DNA from: an uncultured Burkholderiales bacterium
GTDB lineage: Bacteria; Pseudomonadota; Gammaproteobacteria; Burkholderiales; Burkholderiaceae_C
DNA length: 35,527 nucleotides
Assembly: GCA_903828695.1 (NCBI GenBank)
Contig: CAIKNE010000002.1
Location: forward strand, 1-35,527
Direction of reading: 5' to 3'
How positions within the stretch are numbered: position 1 is the first letter of the stretch; every line of letters begins with the position of its first letter. The notes beneath the pieces are model-generated. The model worked only from the letters and a program-made list of their open reading frames with translations. It did no database searches and was not told the DNA's origin. The translations under genes were made by a program, and so were the position numbers. Shown here piece after piece: positions 23,463 through 33,107 of the stretch.

Positions 23463-26400
23463 ATGTCACGATTTTTTATAGATCGCCCCATCTTCGCTTG
23501 GGTTATCGCCATTGTTATCATGATGGCCGGAGTGATTTCCATCATCACACTCCCCGTAGCTCAATATCCCGCAATTGCTCCGCCTGCCATATCCATTACC
23601 GGTAATTACCCTGGGGCATCAGCGCAAACTGTCGAAGACTCAGTGACCCAAGTCATTGAGCAAAAAATGAAGGGCATTGACGGACTGCGTTATATGTCCT
23701 CAAGCAGCGATTCATCGGGCGCTGTCAATATCACATTGACCTTAGAGAACGGTACAAACCCAGATATTGGGCAAGTTCAGGTGCAAAATAAATTGCAACT
23801 TGCAATGCCGCTCCTTCCCCAGGTTGTGCAGCAGCAGGGATTGACCGTTGCAAAATCTACTAAAAACTTCCTCATGGTGATGGCGTTTGTCTCTGAAGAT
23901 GACAGCATGACGCAGTTTGACTTAGCTGATTACGTCGCTGCGAATGTTTTAGATAGTGTCAGTCGAGTCAAGGGCGTTGGGGATGTCACCATTTTTGGTG
24001 GCCAATATGCAATGCGAATCTGGCTCGATCCTGCGAAACTTACCGCATTTAAATTGACCCCCGTTGAGGTGATCAGTGCCATTCAAGCGCAAAATGCACA
24101 AGTATCAGCGGGCCAGTTAGGCGGCACCCCAGCGGTGAAGGGGCAACAGCTCAACGCCACAATTACGGCCCAGAGTCGACTCCAAACTCCTGAGCAGTTC
24201 AAGAAGATCATTCTCAAAACCACCTCCTCTGGCGCTGCGGTTTTTTTAAAGGATGTTGCAAAAGTAGAGCTCGGTAGCGAAAACTACGGCACGCTTGCAA
24301 GGTTTAATACCCACGCGGCAACCGGTATTGCTATTAAGATGTCAACGGGCGCTAATGCACTGGATACGGCTGTTGCAGTTAAGGCCAAGATTGCAGCCCT
24401 CTCCAAGTTTTTTCCTCCTGGGATGAAAGCAGTGGTTGCCTATGACACGACACCCTACGTTAAGCTATCGATAGAGGAAGTTATCAAAACGCTTCTAGAG
24501 GCTGTGGTGCTGGTGTTTTTGGTGATGTACCTCTTTTTGCAAAACTTCAGAGCCACTTTAATTCCAACGATTGCAGTGCCAGTTGTTCTATTAGGTACTT
24601 TTGCAGTCCTTAACGCCTTCGGCTATTCAATCAACACGCTTACTATGTTTGCGATGGTACTCGCAATTGGTTTGTTGGTGGATGATGCTATCGTAGTTGT
24701 GGAAAACGTAGAGCGTGTGATGCACGAAGACGGTCTTGCTCCTAAGGAGGCTACCCAAAAGTCAATGGGCCAGATCACGGGTGCTTTAATTGGTATTGCG
24801 TTGGTTTTATCGGCCGTTTATGTCCCAATGGCTTTCTTTGGCGGATCAACAGGTGTTATTTATCGCCAGTTTTCAATTACCGTTGTCTCCGCTATGGTCT
24901 TATCGGTCATTGTGGCTTTAATTTTGACTCCTGCACTTTGTGCAACATTACTTAAGCCAGTACATAAAGGACCAACATTTGAGACACGCGGGTTTTTTGG
25001 ATGGTTTAATAAAACCTTTGACGATAACAGTCAAAAATATCAGAACGCTGTTTCCAAAATTCTGAAACGCTCAACCCCCTACATCATCATTTACGGTGCA
25101 ATAGTGGTCGTCATGGGGGTGTTGTTTGCGTATCAACCAGGTGGCTTTTTACCCGATGAGGATCAGGGGGTTTTGTATTCTCAAATTGTGTTACCTGCTG
25201 GGGCCACGCAGCAAAGGACTCTTGAGGTGGTTAAGGCCGTAGAGCATCAATTCTTGGTCGAAGAGGGTGAAAACGTCCAGACTATGTTTGGCGTTGTGGG
25301 TTACAGTTTCGGAGGCAGTGGTCAAAATGCAGGTCTGGCGTTCGTGAGGCTCAAGCCTTGGGATGAGCGTACTCGTCCCGACCAGCGTGTTCAGGCCGTA
25401 GTGGCTAGAGCGATGAAAGCGTTTGGACAGATTAGGGACGCTCGCGTATTTGCATTCGCCCCTCCCGCGGCTTTGGAGTTGGGTAACGCAAGTGGATTTG
25501 ATTTGCAGCTTCAAGACAACGCAGCTTTGGGCCATGAAAAACTGATGCAAGCGAGAAACCAACTCTTAGGGCTTGCAAGTAAGAGCCCCGTTTTATTTGC
25601 AGTTCGCCCCAACGGTCAAGACGATACTGCCGAATACCGTTTAGATATAGATCAGCTAAAGGCTACGTCTTTAGGGCTCTCGCTTGCTGAGATCAATACG
25701 GATATCAGTACAGCTTTGGGTAGTGCCTATGTAAACGACTTTATTGATAAAGGGAGAATCAAAAAAGTCTACGTTCAAGGCGCAGCAGAGTCTAGGATGC
25801 TGCCCCAAGATATAAGCAGTTGGTTTGCTAAGAACAACAAAGGTGAGATGGTCCCTTTTTCTGCCTTCTCCTCGGGTAGGTGGTCCTATGCCTCTCCCAG
25901 ACGGGAGCGCTACAACGGTCTACCCTCCATTGAGATTCAAGGGCAAGCTGCGCCTGGCAAAAGCTCAGGAGAGGCTCTAAAGGAGATGGTGAAATTGGTA
26001 GGTCAACTACCTGAGGGGATTGGTTATGAGTGGACGGGTATTTCCGATCAAGAAAGCAGTTCTGGTACTCAAGCCCCTGTTTTATATACAGTCTCAATCT
26101 TGTTCGTCTTTTTGTGCTTAGCTGCTTTGTACGAGAGTTGGGCAATTCCTTTCTCCGTTATCTTGATTGTTCCTCTGGGGATCGTGGGGGCAGTGCTTGC
26201 CGCGTCAATGAGGGGATTCGCGGACGATGTGTACCTTCAGGTTGGACTTTTAACGACGGTTGGGTTGTCTGCTAAAAACGCTATTTTGATTGTGCAGTTT
26301 GCCAAGGCTGAAATGGAGGCGGGCGGCGAGTTGGTGCAGTCCACACTGGACGCAGTGAGAATGCGGCTCAGGCCAATTTTGATGACCTCCCTTGCCTTTG

Positions 26401-26603
26401 GATTTGGTGTGTTGCCCTTAGCTATCAGTCACGGAGCGGGCTCAGGCGCACAAAATGCCATTGGTACAAGCGTCCTAGGTGGGATGATTTCTGCAACGGC
26501 TCTAGGTATTTTCTTTGTCCCACTTTCTTTTGTATTTATTCGTAAAGTATTTAAGGACAAGGGTGATTTGAGTCGCTTTGGTTCATCAAAAGCCAAGAGC
26601 TAA
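23463..26603 (+). CDS. RND multidrug efflux transporter (AcrB/MexB, HAE1 family)
   Basis: The proton-driven inner-membrane pump of the tripartite system, 1046 residues, the standard HAE1 length. The start [17 protein letters not shown] is canonical. The proton-relay pair is D407-D408 in [18 protein letters not shown], at exactly the AcrB numbering. The second half has [24 protein letters not shown], with the relay lysine in SAKNAIL, and [25 protein letters not shown] opens the second periplasmic domain. It exports hydrophobic, amphiphilic compounds, though the specificity cannot be read here. It is translated between the adaptor (16 bp gap) and the outer-membrane factor (3 bp gap). Confidence 0.98.
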   Translation: MSRFFIDRPIFAWVIAIVIMMAGVISIITLPVAQYPAIAPPAISITGNYPGASAQTVEDSVTQVIEQKMKGIDGLRYMSSSSDSSGAVNITLTLENGTNPDIGQVQVQNKLQLAMPLLPQVVQQQGLTVAKSTKNFLMVMAFVSEDDSMTQFDLADYVAANVLDSVSRVKGVGDVTIFGGQYAMRIWLDPAKLTAFKLTPVEVISAIQAQNAQVSAGQLGGTPAVKGQQLNATITAQSRLQTPEQFKKIILKTTSSGAAVFLKDVAKVELGSENYGTLARFNTHAATGIAIKMSTGANALDTAVAVKAKIAALSKFFPPGMKAVVAYDTTPYVKLSIEEVIKTLLEAVVLVFLVMYLFLQNFRATLIPTIAVPVVLLGTFAVLNAFGYSINTLTMFAMVLAIGLLVDDAIVVVENVERVMHEDGLAPKEATQKSMGQITGALIGIALVLSAVYVPMAFFGGSTGVIYRQFSITVVSAMVLSVIVALILTPALCATLLKPVHKGPTFETRGFFGWFNKTFDDNSQKYQNAVSKILKRSTPYIIIYGAIVVVMGVLFAYQPGGFLPDEDQGVLYSQIVLPAGATQQRTLEVVKAVEHQFLVEEGENVQTMFGVVGYSFGGSGQNAGLAFVRLKPWDERTRPDQRVQAVVARAMKAFGQIRDARVFAFAPPAALELGNASGFDLQLQDNAALGHEKLMQARNQLLGLASKSPVLFAVRPNGQDDTAEYRLDIDQLKATSLGLSLAEINTDISTALGSAYVNDFIDKGRIKKVYVQGAAESRMLPQDISSWFAKNNKGEMVPFSAFSSGRWSYASPRRERYNGLPSIEIQGQAAPGKSSGEALKEMVKLVGQLPEGIGYEWTGISDQESSSGTQAPVLYTVSILFVFLCLAALYESWAIPFSVILIVPLGIVGAVLAASMRGFADDVYLQVGLLTTVGLSAKNAILIVQFAKAEMEAGGELVQSTLDAVRMRLRPILMTSLAFGFGVLPLAISHGAGSGAQNAIGTSVLGGMISATALGIFFVPLSFVFIRKVFKDKGDLSRFGSSKAKS

Positions 26604-26606
26604 AAA

Positions 26607-28118
26607 ATGAGAGTTAAATCTATCCTTAATTCCGAATTTTCTTTCATGAACTACTTCACTAAACCCAGGATTCACAGGGGCACAGCTTTAGCAACGGCTG
26701 GTGCGTTGGTTTTATTTACGCTCCAAGGATGCACTCCCTTGATGCCTAAATATGAGAGGCCTACCCCAAGCGTTGAAAGCTCCTTCCCCTCCGTCGATCC
26801 TCTCACAACTAAGGATTTCACCTCTCGCGCAACTTCCAGCGTTGCACAGGTAAGCACGAATGGCTTGTCTTGGCAAGAATTTGTAGCTGATGCATCCCTT
26901 CGAGAGGTTATTGCTATTGCATTAAATAATAACCGTGACCTAAGAATTGCTGCGCTACAAATTGAAAAATCACAGGCTCAGTTTAATGTGACTCAGGCCA
27001 GCTTGTTCCCTCAGATTAATGCAAGTGTTGGAAATACCTCCGCCAAGACTCCAGCCAATCTCACCACATCGGGTCAAGTCTCGATCATGCACGACTACAC
27101 ATCGGGACTTGGTTTTAGTGCTTACGAGTTGGATATGTTTGGTCGTCTTCAAAGCTTAAAAGCAGCTGCATTTGAGCAGTACCTCAGCACGTCCCAAGCT
27201 GCACTATCGGTGAAGATTAGTTTGATCGCGCAGGTGGCTACTCAGTACTATACTTTGTCTGCGGACCAAGCACACCTGCATTTATCCGAGCAAACTCTGG
27301 CAGCCCAGGTTCAGTCCTACGATATTGATAAAAAACGGTTCGATCTGGGCGTCATCTCCGAGCTCGATCTGAGCCAATCGCGTACCTCCATCGAGACTGC
27401 TAGAGTAGATATCTCTCGATACAAATCCTTAGTTGCTCAGGACCTTAATTTACTCAACCAATTGGTGGGTAAGGCTGTCCCAGATTCGCTCCTTCCCAAG
27501 GACTTTCTAACCCAAGCGGGTGTGACTTCGCTTGCACCGGGGCTTCCCTCTGACTTGCTTCGTAACAGGCCAGATATTTTGGATGCAGAGCATCAGTTAA
27601 TTGCAACCAATGCAAACATTGGGGCCGCCCGGGCAGCTTATTTCCCCAGTATCACGATGACGACCTTTTACGGATCGGCAAGCCCATCTCTATCAGGCCT
27701 CTTTGGCTCTGGATCAAGGTCTTGGCTATTTGTTCCTCAGCTTAACTTACCCATCTTTGACGGCGGACGTATTTCGGCCAATTTGAAAACGGCTGAGACC
27801 AACCAAAAAATAGCAATAGAGTTATACCAAAAGGCCATTCAAACTGCTTTTCGTGAGGTCGCTGATTCACTTGCAGTTCAAGAGAATATCAAGTCTGAGC
27901 TGACAGCGCAAGAATCCCTTGTGGAGGCTACAGCACTTAGTTTTAAGCTCTCACAAGCAAGGTACCAAAACGGTATCAACAGCTACCTCAATGTGCTCGA
28001 TTCTGAGAGGTCTTTGTATACAGCTAAGCATAACCTTATCGCACTCAAGTTGTCACAAGCAGCGAATCAATTTACACTTTATAAAGCACTTGGAGGCGGA
28101 GCGCCAAAGGCTAAATAA
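26607..28118 (+). CDS. RND efflux outer-membrane factor (OprM/NodT family lipoprotein)
   Basis: The TolC-like outer-membrane channel of the efflux system, 503 residues. ATG 26607 gives a long n-region before the lipoprotein signal VLFTLQGC (C42); ATG 26646 would shorten it to a more usual form but has no ribosome site. Family segments include WQEFVADASLREVIAIALNNNRDLR, FGRLQSLKAAAFEQYL, SYDIDKKRFDLGVISELDLSQSRTSIETAR and RPDILDAEHQLIATNANIGAARAAYFPSI, which form the two alpha-barrel repeats. The operon ends here; downstream lies the 8-bp tandem repeat. Confidence 0.96.
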   Translation: MRVKSILNSEFSFMNYFTKPRIHRGTALATAGALVLFTLQGCTPLMPKYERPTPSVESSFPSVDPLTTKDFTSRATSSVAQVSTNGLSWQEFVADASLREVIAIALNNNRDLRIAALQIEKSQAQFNVTQASLFPQINASVGNTSAKTPANLTTSGQVSIMHDYTSGLGFSAYELDMFGRLQSLKAAAFEQYLSTSQAALSVKISLIAQVATQYYTLSADQAHLHLSEQTLAAQVQSYDIDKKRFDLGVISELDLSQSRTSIETARVDISRYKSLVAQDLNLLNQLVGKAVPDSLLPKDFLTQAGVTSLAPGLPSDLLRNRPDILDAEHQLIATNANIGAARAAYFPSITMTTFYGSASPSLSGLFGSGSRSWLFVPQLNLPIFDGGRISANLKTAETNQKIAIELYQKAIQTAFREVADSLAVQENIKSELTAQESLVEATALSFKLSQARYQNGINSYLNVLDSERSLYTAKHNLIALKLSQAANQFTLYKALGGGAPKAK

Positions 28119-28196
28119 CGACCACTTTAATCATCAGTTGTTTTGTTTTACAGTTTGATCCGCGCCCGGTGAAAATGTTTTGACTCAGGCTGATGT

Positions 28197-28300
28197 GCTA
28201 ATGAGCTAATGAGCTAATGAGCTAATGAGCTAATGAGCTAATGCGCTAATGCGCTAATGCGCTAATGCGCTAATGCGCTAATGCGCTAATGCGCTAATGC
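28197..28300. repeat. Thirteen tandem copies of an 8-bp unit
   Basis: Five copies of GCTAATGA (28197-28236) are followed directly by eight copies of GCTAATGC (28237-28300), with no interruptions. A degenerate in-phase copy, GCTGATGT, precedes them at 28189-28196. The array fills most of the gap between two convergent genes. Its last two units encode the final residues and the stop codon of the HPP-CBS gene on the minus strand. The unit is not a multiple of three, but the stop falls within the proximal two units, so copy-number change farther out would leave the protein unaltered. Confidence 0.97.
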
Positions 28301-29464
28301 GGATAAACTGGTTTGATACAAGCCAGCAATCATGTCCGATTGATTGATCATGCCCACATAAACACCCTGCTCGTTGATGACCGGTACGTGGCGCATTCTT
28401 TGTTCAATCATCAACGGAACTACGTCGAGCATGTTGCTCGTTGCTAAAACAGTCCTGGGGTTTTTGCGCATGATTTGCCCTACAACCTCTGCCTTGTCGG
28501 AGTAGGATGATGAATTTCTTTTTAAGAAGGCACTTAACCTTAGCTTAAAGGTCTTGAAATCATCGAGGCCAACCTCCTTTAAGAAATCAGAACGCGTTAC
28601 GATTCCGATTAAATGGTTGCCGCTTGATAAAACTGGGAGTGCCTGGACGTTTCGCTCTTTGATGATCTGCCAGGCTTCATTCAATTCTGTTGCGAATTCA
28701 AGGGTCGCAGTATTGTGAGTCATTATTTGTTGACATTGAATAATCCCAACGCGGCGTGATAATGCAATGTGCTCAGTTCTTAAAAATAAATTCTCCAAGT
28801 CGCCCAGATCAACATCAATGAGTTGATCACTTTGGTCCAATGCCGCTGATAGGTCCTCTGCTGTTATCCCCAGGGTTGTCGCAGTGGGGAGGGTGGAGTT
28901 GAGGGCGCGATTGAAGAAATGTCTGTGATTGGAGTGAGGGTAGTTTTGACCTGTTGCTTTGTTATAAATGATGGCACATGTAATCAGTAAGAGCGTATTT
29001 AGGCCAAGCGGGTTTAAGATGAACATATACCCCATGTCTTTAACTGGGTCTCCCCCCAATATCGTCAATAGAGCCACAGCACCGCTGGGGGGGTGGATGC
29101 AGCGAAGGACAAACATGAGTGCAAGGGCCACAAAGATGGCCGTACTTAAGCACAAAAGTGGCCCCTCTATCAAGCGAGAGCAAGTGATGCCCACCAGTGC
29201 ACAAATTAGATTCCCGCCAATGATAGACCAGGGTTGTGCCAGGGGACTGGTGGGGAGGGTAAACAAAATGATGGCCGAAGCGCCTATTGGCGCCAGCAAC
29301 CAAATTTGGCCTACCTGTGGTGTGGATACAGAGATGCTAATGAAAGCCGTGAAGAAAATCCCAAGTCCTGTACCCAAACATGCTCTAAGTCTTTCTTGAT
29401 GTCCAAGTTGAGGCAAGTCTGGAATGAATTTTCCGATCCATTCGAGTATTCTCCAATGAATCAA
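28286..29464 (-). CDS. HPP family membrane protein with two CBS domains
   Basis: A 392-residue fusion. The first 170 residues contain four or more membrane helices and the HPP signature RCIHPPSGAVALLTILGGDP (HPP at 124-126); HPP proteins have been linked to nitrite transport in plastids and cyanobacteria. After a linker come two CBS domains (about 247-297 and 331-385), a pair that usually binds adenosine nucleotides and gates the attached domain. The start is TTG 29464, supported by AGGGA seven bases upstream; no ATG lies near the family start. The last residues ALAH and the TAG stop come from the tandem repeat. The transported ion is not known for bacterial CBS-fused members. Confidence 0.9.
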   Translation of the reverse strand: MIHWRILEWIGKFIPDLPQLGHQERLRACLGTGLGIFFTAFISISVSTPQVGQIWLLAPIGASAIILFTLPTSPLAQPWSIIGGNLICALVGITCSRLIEGPLLCLSTAIFVALALMFVLRCIHPPSGAVALLTILGGDPVKDMGYMFILNPLGLNTLLLITCAIIYNKATGQNYPHSNHRHFFNRALNSTLPTATTLGITAEDLSAALDQSDQLIDVDLGDLENLFLRTEHIALSRRVGIIQCQQIMTHNTATLEFATELNEAWQIIKERNVQALPVLSSGNHLIGIVTRSDFLKEVGLDDFKTFKLRLSAFLKRNSSSYSDKAEVVGQIMRKNPRTVLATSNMLDVVPLMIEQRMRHVPVINEQGVYVGMINQSDMIAGLYQTSLSALAH

Positions 29465-29530
29465 AATAAAGTCCCTGTGCTTGTGATGCAGTACATAAGT
29501 TTTTAAATTTAATGGACGAAATTCAGCTAA

Positions 29531-30631
29531 TCAAAGTAGGGCGGTTGCAATCATCGTTGTAAACTTTGGAAAATGAGCAGGATTAATCCAACGAACGACA
29601 ATGACTGCGTCAAGCTCAGGATCAATCCAAACGTAATTACCCCCTGCACCAAACATAAAATAGGCCGACTCGCTGGCACCTGGAAATGTTTTTCGACCAG
29701 GGTTAAGCCAGGTCAGTAGACCATAAAAGGGGGCCAGTGGACACGGTGTGCGCATAGCGCTGATCCAATCGCTGGAGATTAATTGATGACGGATACCGCC
29801 CTCATGAATGGCCCCTTCGTTTAGCATCATCAGTCCGATTTTCGCTTGAGCCGTTGTACTTATTCGAACACCCCCTCCCCAGTGTGTACCGCCAGGTACG
29901 GACTGGATACGCTCAGTTGTCTGTTTTTTCGTATTTGTAATTTGAACCCATGAGTTCTCGTAACCCTCCCATTCAAAGTTGTGCGAGCATGACAGGGGAT
30001 CTAAAAAATAAGTGCGAAAGACTTGTGCAAGAGATTCCTGAAAAATGTAGAGTAAAGCAAGTGAGAGTTGATTGATCCGCACATCGTTGTATTCCCAGTA
30101 ACTACCCGGGGTTTGTAGTTGCCTAGCATCGCCTTTTTTGCCCAGTATCGGTTTTGGGTCTAATACGACATGCCTAAAGTGCTCCACTTGATCTGGTATC
30201 CCAAAAGAAGTACCCGTCCATTCGCTTGTTTGACTTAGTAAATGTCTCCAAGTAATTTGAGCATTGTGTGCGATCTCAAAGCCTGTCGGTGAGGAGTGCC
30301 CCCTCAGTGAGAGGCTTGCCTGCACAGTTTGGTCTAAGTCTGTGATGAGTCCTAATTCAATGGCTTTGCCCGTTAGGAGTGCTAAATAGCTTTTGGCAAC
30401 ACTAAAAGTTTGATCTGCTCGGTCGGGCTCCCCCCACCGGTGGATTAGTTCCCCCCCCTTGTAAACCACGCCTGATACACCTCCCCTTGGGTGAACCGGT
30501 CCCAGGAGTTGGTTCCAAGGCTTGGGGTCTGTTAAATGAACACCGTATTTTGTGGGTTCGGCCAAAGGATCTCTCGCCCAGTTGATCTCGTGTTCTTTCG
30601 CAAATTCAACGGCGTCATTTATACTATTCAT
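29531..30631 (-). CDS. Serine hydrolase, beta-lactamase class C-like
   Basis: A 366-residue protein of the penicillin-binding/class C beta-lactamase-like esterase family. The catalytic SxxK is SVAK (S77, K80) and the second motif is YND (Y181) in SYWEYNDVRIN. No signal peptide is evident, so it probably acts in the cytosol as an esterase, amidase or similar. An FMFGAGGNYVWIDPELDAVIVVRW segment at the C terminus is typical of this group. A run of eight G residues (30451-30458 on the plus strand as C) sits in codons 58-60. It begins 33 bp after the NTF2-like gene and is co-directional with it. Confidence 0.88.
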   Translation of the reverse strand: MNSINDAVEFAKEHEINWARDPLAEPTKYGVHLTDPKPWNQLLGPVHPRGGVSGVVYKGGELIHRWGEPDRADQTFSVAKSYLALLTGKAIELGLITDLDQTVQASLSLRGHSSPTGFEIAHNAQITWRHLLSQTSEWTGTSFGIPDQVEHFRHVVLDPKPILGKKGDARQLQTPGSYWEYNDVRINQLSLALLYIFQESLAQVFRTYFLDPLSCSHNFEWEGYENSWVQITNTKKQTTERIQSVPGGTHWGGGVRISTTAQAKIGLMMLNEGAIHEGGIRHQLISSDWISAMRTPCPLAPFYGLLTWLNPGRKTFPGASESAYFMFGAGGNYVWIDPELDAVIVVRWINPAHFPKFTTMIATALL

Positions 30632-30664
30632 GGGTTCAAATTGGTTTGCAGAAGTGTTGAGAGG

Positions 30665-31282
30665 TCAAGGCGTGGGCAGTTTGTGTTCAAGCCAAGTCCG
30701 ACCTTTTATATACAAGGCCTCAACCTCCGGCCCCTTTAACATGGGCATATCCCGTTTAACGGTATACCCGATTTTGGTTTGAATGTAGGCCAAATGTTTA
30801 TAGCCTTGTGGAAACTGCGATAGAACACTTTCATCTATCTTGAGTGAAGCGCTGGGGTCAAGTGGATCAATGCGGTCTTTTTCGTAAATGGGTTGGCGCA
30901 GAACCACTCCCCATACACCCTCCCTTTTCTCCAAGAAATCGTAGAACCTTCCTGTGCAGACAACGTCGCAAATAACACCGTCAACTGGCCCCCTTTGTGA
31001 AATCGTCATTTTGGTCTGTGCTATAGCCCTGTTGCCGCTTAGGTCTATGGACATACCACCCAAAAAGTGCAGAATGCTTACGCCCTTGTTCCAGCCCTCA
31101 ATGGTGACCTTGATGAACTCCTCAAAGGGACCTTGAAACCACGTAGCCATCATGACCCCGTCCTTGTGCCAAACGGTTTTAAATCGCTCCCAGTCACCGG
31201 CATCACGCCACAGCGCCCAATTTTCGATGACTTCACGGATGAGTTGTTTTTCTTGAAGCTGATGGAAAAGATGATCTGTCAT
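30665..31282 (-). CDS. NTF2-like (SnoaL-type) protein
   Basis: A 205-residue soluble protein whose first 140 residues fit the NTF2-like alpha+beta barrel: IREVIENWALWRDAGDWERFKTVWHKDGVMMATWFQGPFEEF is the common helical opening, and TGRFYDFLEKREGVWGVVLRQPIYEKDRIDP is the long strand part. The fold is used by ring-hydroxylating beta subunits, isomerases, dehydratases and polyketide cyclases. A C-terminal extension (about 60 residues) carries KHLAYIQTKIGYTVKRDMPM. It pairs with the serine hydrolase in one operon, divergent from the MOSC gene. The function is open. Confidence 0.8.
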   Translation of the reverse strand: MTDHLFHQLQEKQLIREVIENWALWRDAGDWERFKTVWHKDGVMMATWFQGPFEEFIKVTIEGWNKGVSILHFLGGMSIDLSGNRAIAQTKMTISQRGPVDGVICDVVCTGRFYDFLEKREGVWGVVLRQPIYEKDRIDPLDPSASLKIDESVLSQFPQGYKHLAYIQTKIGYTVKRDMPMLKGPEVEALYIKGRTWLEHKLPTP

Positions 31283-31422
31283 TTTTCAGTTTAAGTAGTT
31301 GGATATTTTGTATGGGTTACTCTATCTGTTAGCTTCATATTATCTAAAATGTTGAATTTCGTTGATAATTTCCGCTAACATTAAAGTTCACATAATATCA
31401 GCAAAGCTCTAAGGATAATCCC

Positions 31423-32034
31423 TTGAAAATCTTAAGTATCAATGCAGGTAAGGTTCAATCACTTTTGGAGCCTCGCGAGAAGGGGGGCAGGCTGGTTGCA
31501 TCAGCTATACACAAGCGTTCAGTCAGCGATCTCAGTAATCCCCATACCAAGGCTATTGGCCAATTAGGACTTGAGGGGGATGAACAGGCTAACTTGGCCG
31601 TCCACGGCGGGGAGGATAAAGCTCTGTATGCCTATCCCTTTGAGCACTACGGTTTTTGGCAAGACAGTCTGCTCAGAGAAACCAAATCAACTACCCCTCT
31701 TGAGTTTGGGGCTTTTGGTGAAAACTTGACCCTTGAAGGGTTCAAGGAAAGTGAAGTGTTTGTTGGCGATCGCTGGCGAATAGCAAGCGTGCTGTTGGAG
31801 GTTGTTCGGTTTAGGGAGCCTTGTTTTAAATTCAACATCAAAATGGGATGGAGTGGTGCTGCCAAAGCAATGGTTCAAAGCAAAACCACGGGATGGTACT
31901 TGAAGGTACTTGAGGAGGGATCCATCAAGGCTGGCGATACGGTTCAAGTCATACACGGTAACAAGCAGGTATCGGTGCTTGTTCAAAGTTCAAGCTTTTA
32001 TGCCCGCTCAGCCCAACAAGATTTGTGGAATTAA
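31423..32034 (+). CDS. MOSC domain protein (YiiM-like)
   Basis: A 203-residue cytosolic protein of the MOSC family, which bind molybdenum cofactor and in the YiiM/YcbX group help reduce N-hydroxylated compounds. Landmarks are VHGGEDKALYAYPFEHYGFW (61-79), FGENLTLEG (98-106), VGDRWRIASVLLEVVRFREPCFKF (C134 being the expected sulfur-carrying/molybdenum-binding cysteine). The start is TTG 31423, with AAGGA seven bases upstream, and the product begins KILSINAGKVQ as usual. Convergent with the ROK gene. Confidence 0.92.
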   Translation: MKILSINAGKVQSLLEPREKGGRLVASAIHKRSVSDLSNPHTKAIGQLGLEGDEQANLAVHGGEDKALYAYPFEHYGFWQDSLLRETKSTTPLEFGAFGENLTLEGFKESEVFVGDRWRIASVLLEVVRFREPCFKFNIKMGWSGAAKAMVQSKTTGWYLKVLEEGSIKAGDTVQVIHGNKQVSVLVQSSSFYARSAQQDLWN

Positions 32035-32050
32035 TCCCGGGAACTAAGCG

Positions 32051-32076
32051 GGCTATATCGTTTGACCGAGATAGCC
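32051..32076. terminator. Bidirectional hairpin between MOSC and ROK genes
   Basis: GGCTAT pairs with ATAGCC and TCG pairs with CGA, with one A-G mismatch between them and a TTTGAC loop. It fills the 42-bp gap between two convergent genes and ends right at the ROK stop codon. T-runs are lacking, but position and strength suit a shared terminator. Confidence 0.5.
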
Positions 32077-32994
32077 TCAATAAGCTGCGCCAATCAGTGC
32101 AGCACCAATCACCCCGGCTGAATCTCCCAGTTGGTGGCGCACAATCGGAGTCGTGAACTCTTTAGTGAAAACCTTCATTTGTACGCTCTTGAAACATTGC
32201 TCCGGTAGTCCATCAATATTGGACAGCCCCCCACCGAGTACGATCACATCGGGATCCATAATGTTGATTAAGTTGGCTAGAGCTTGACCTAGGTTTTCAT
32301 AAAATTCTTCAACCACATCTGCTGCAACAGAATTTGAACCGCTCATTGCCAGTTTGAAAATGGTTTCACAACTCAAGTGATTGCCACTTGTTTTAGCTAG
32401 AGATTGGTAGTGACGCTCAACACCGCTTCCCGAAATAAAAGTTTCTACGCACCCGTTGTGCCCGCAAAAACAGGGCAGTCCATTTGGATCTAAGACCATG
32501 TGTCCCCATTCTCCTGCAAGGTGTTGAGGACCTCTTCTGAGTTGTTGGTTAAAGACCCAACCACCACCACATCCTGTGCCCATGATGACCCCGAATACGC
32601 AGGAGTGGTCTTGACCGGCCCCAAGCCTTGCCTCAGCCAAGGCAAAGCAATTTGCATCATTCTCAATTGCAACCCTACACCCCAGGGCATGCTCTAAAAG
32701 ACTTTGAAGGGGGAGGCCGTTTAAACAGACTGTATTAGAGTTTCTAAGCAGTCCGCTTTGGGCGGAAATGGAGCCTGGGGTTCCGATGCCAAGGCTGTGA
32801 CGAGGGTAGGCTTTTCTTGCATCAAAATACAGCTGCTTTATTTGGGCGATGATGTGCTCAGGACCGTGGTCGGCCTCGGTTGGGATTCTTTTTCGTAAAA
32901 GAACATTGTGCAATTCATCCAGCACGGCAAGTTCTATTTTGGTGCCGCCTAGATCGATCCCCATTCGGACTTTAGAATCATTTGCAGTATTCAT
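32077..32994 (-). CDS. ROK family sugar kinase
   Basis: A 305-residue cytosolic kinase of the ROK family, which includes fructokinase, N-acetylglucosamine and glucose kinases. The phosphate loop is MGIDLGGTKIELAVLD (11-26), the catalytic base is D113 in AIENDANCFALAEA and the zinc site is EWGHMVLDP (H165) plus CFCGHNGCVE (C175, C177, C182). There is no N-terminal winged-helix, so it is an enzyme rather than a repressor. An ATG at 32964 would remove ten residues. It is divergent from an MFS gene that could be a partner, but no sugar pathway is nearby. The sugar is unknown. Confidence 0.93.
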   Translation of the reverse strand: MNTANDSKVRMGIDLGGTKIELAVLDELHNVLLRKRIPTEADHGPEHIIAQIKQLYFDARKAYPRHSLGIGTPGSISAQSGLLRNSNTVCLNGLPLQSLLEHALGCRVAIENDANCFALAEARLGAGQDHSCVFGVIMGTGCGGGWVFNQQLRRGPQHLAGEWGHMVLDPNGLPCFCGHNGCVETFISGSGVERHYQSLAKTSGNHLSCETIFKLAMSGSNSVAADVVEEFYENLGQALANLINIMDPDVIVLGGGLSNIDGLPEQCFKSVQMKVFTKEFTTPIVRHQLGDSAGVIGAALIGAAY

Positions 32995-33107
32995 CGATTT
33001 TTTGATACGTCCCTAGGTAGATCTGTGAACAACGGAGTATGAAAAGGATTCGAGCATTTTTTTGGATTACTCGCGTCATTTAAAACAAGCATTTACAATT
33101 ATCCTAT

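Noticed and set aside
25191-25562. 123-codon minus-strand frame inside the RND pump gene
   Set aside because: Antisense to a highly conserved pump gene; no ribosome site or family match.
28197-28300. CRISPR array or repeat-in-toxin coding repeat
   Set aside because: Units are 8 bp and directly adjacent with no spacers, and the array is mostly non-coding.
28968-29399. 143-codon plus-strand frame opposite the HPP gene
   Set aside because: Shadow of the HPP membrane domain; composition is that of an antisense frame.
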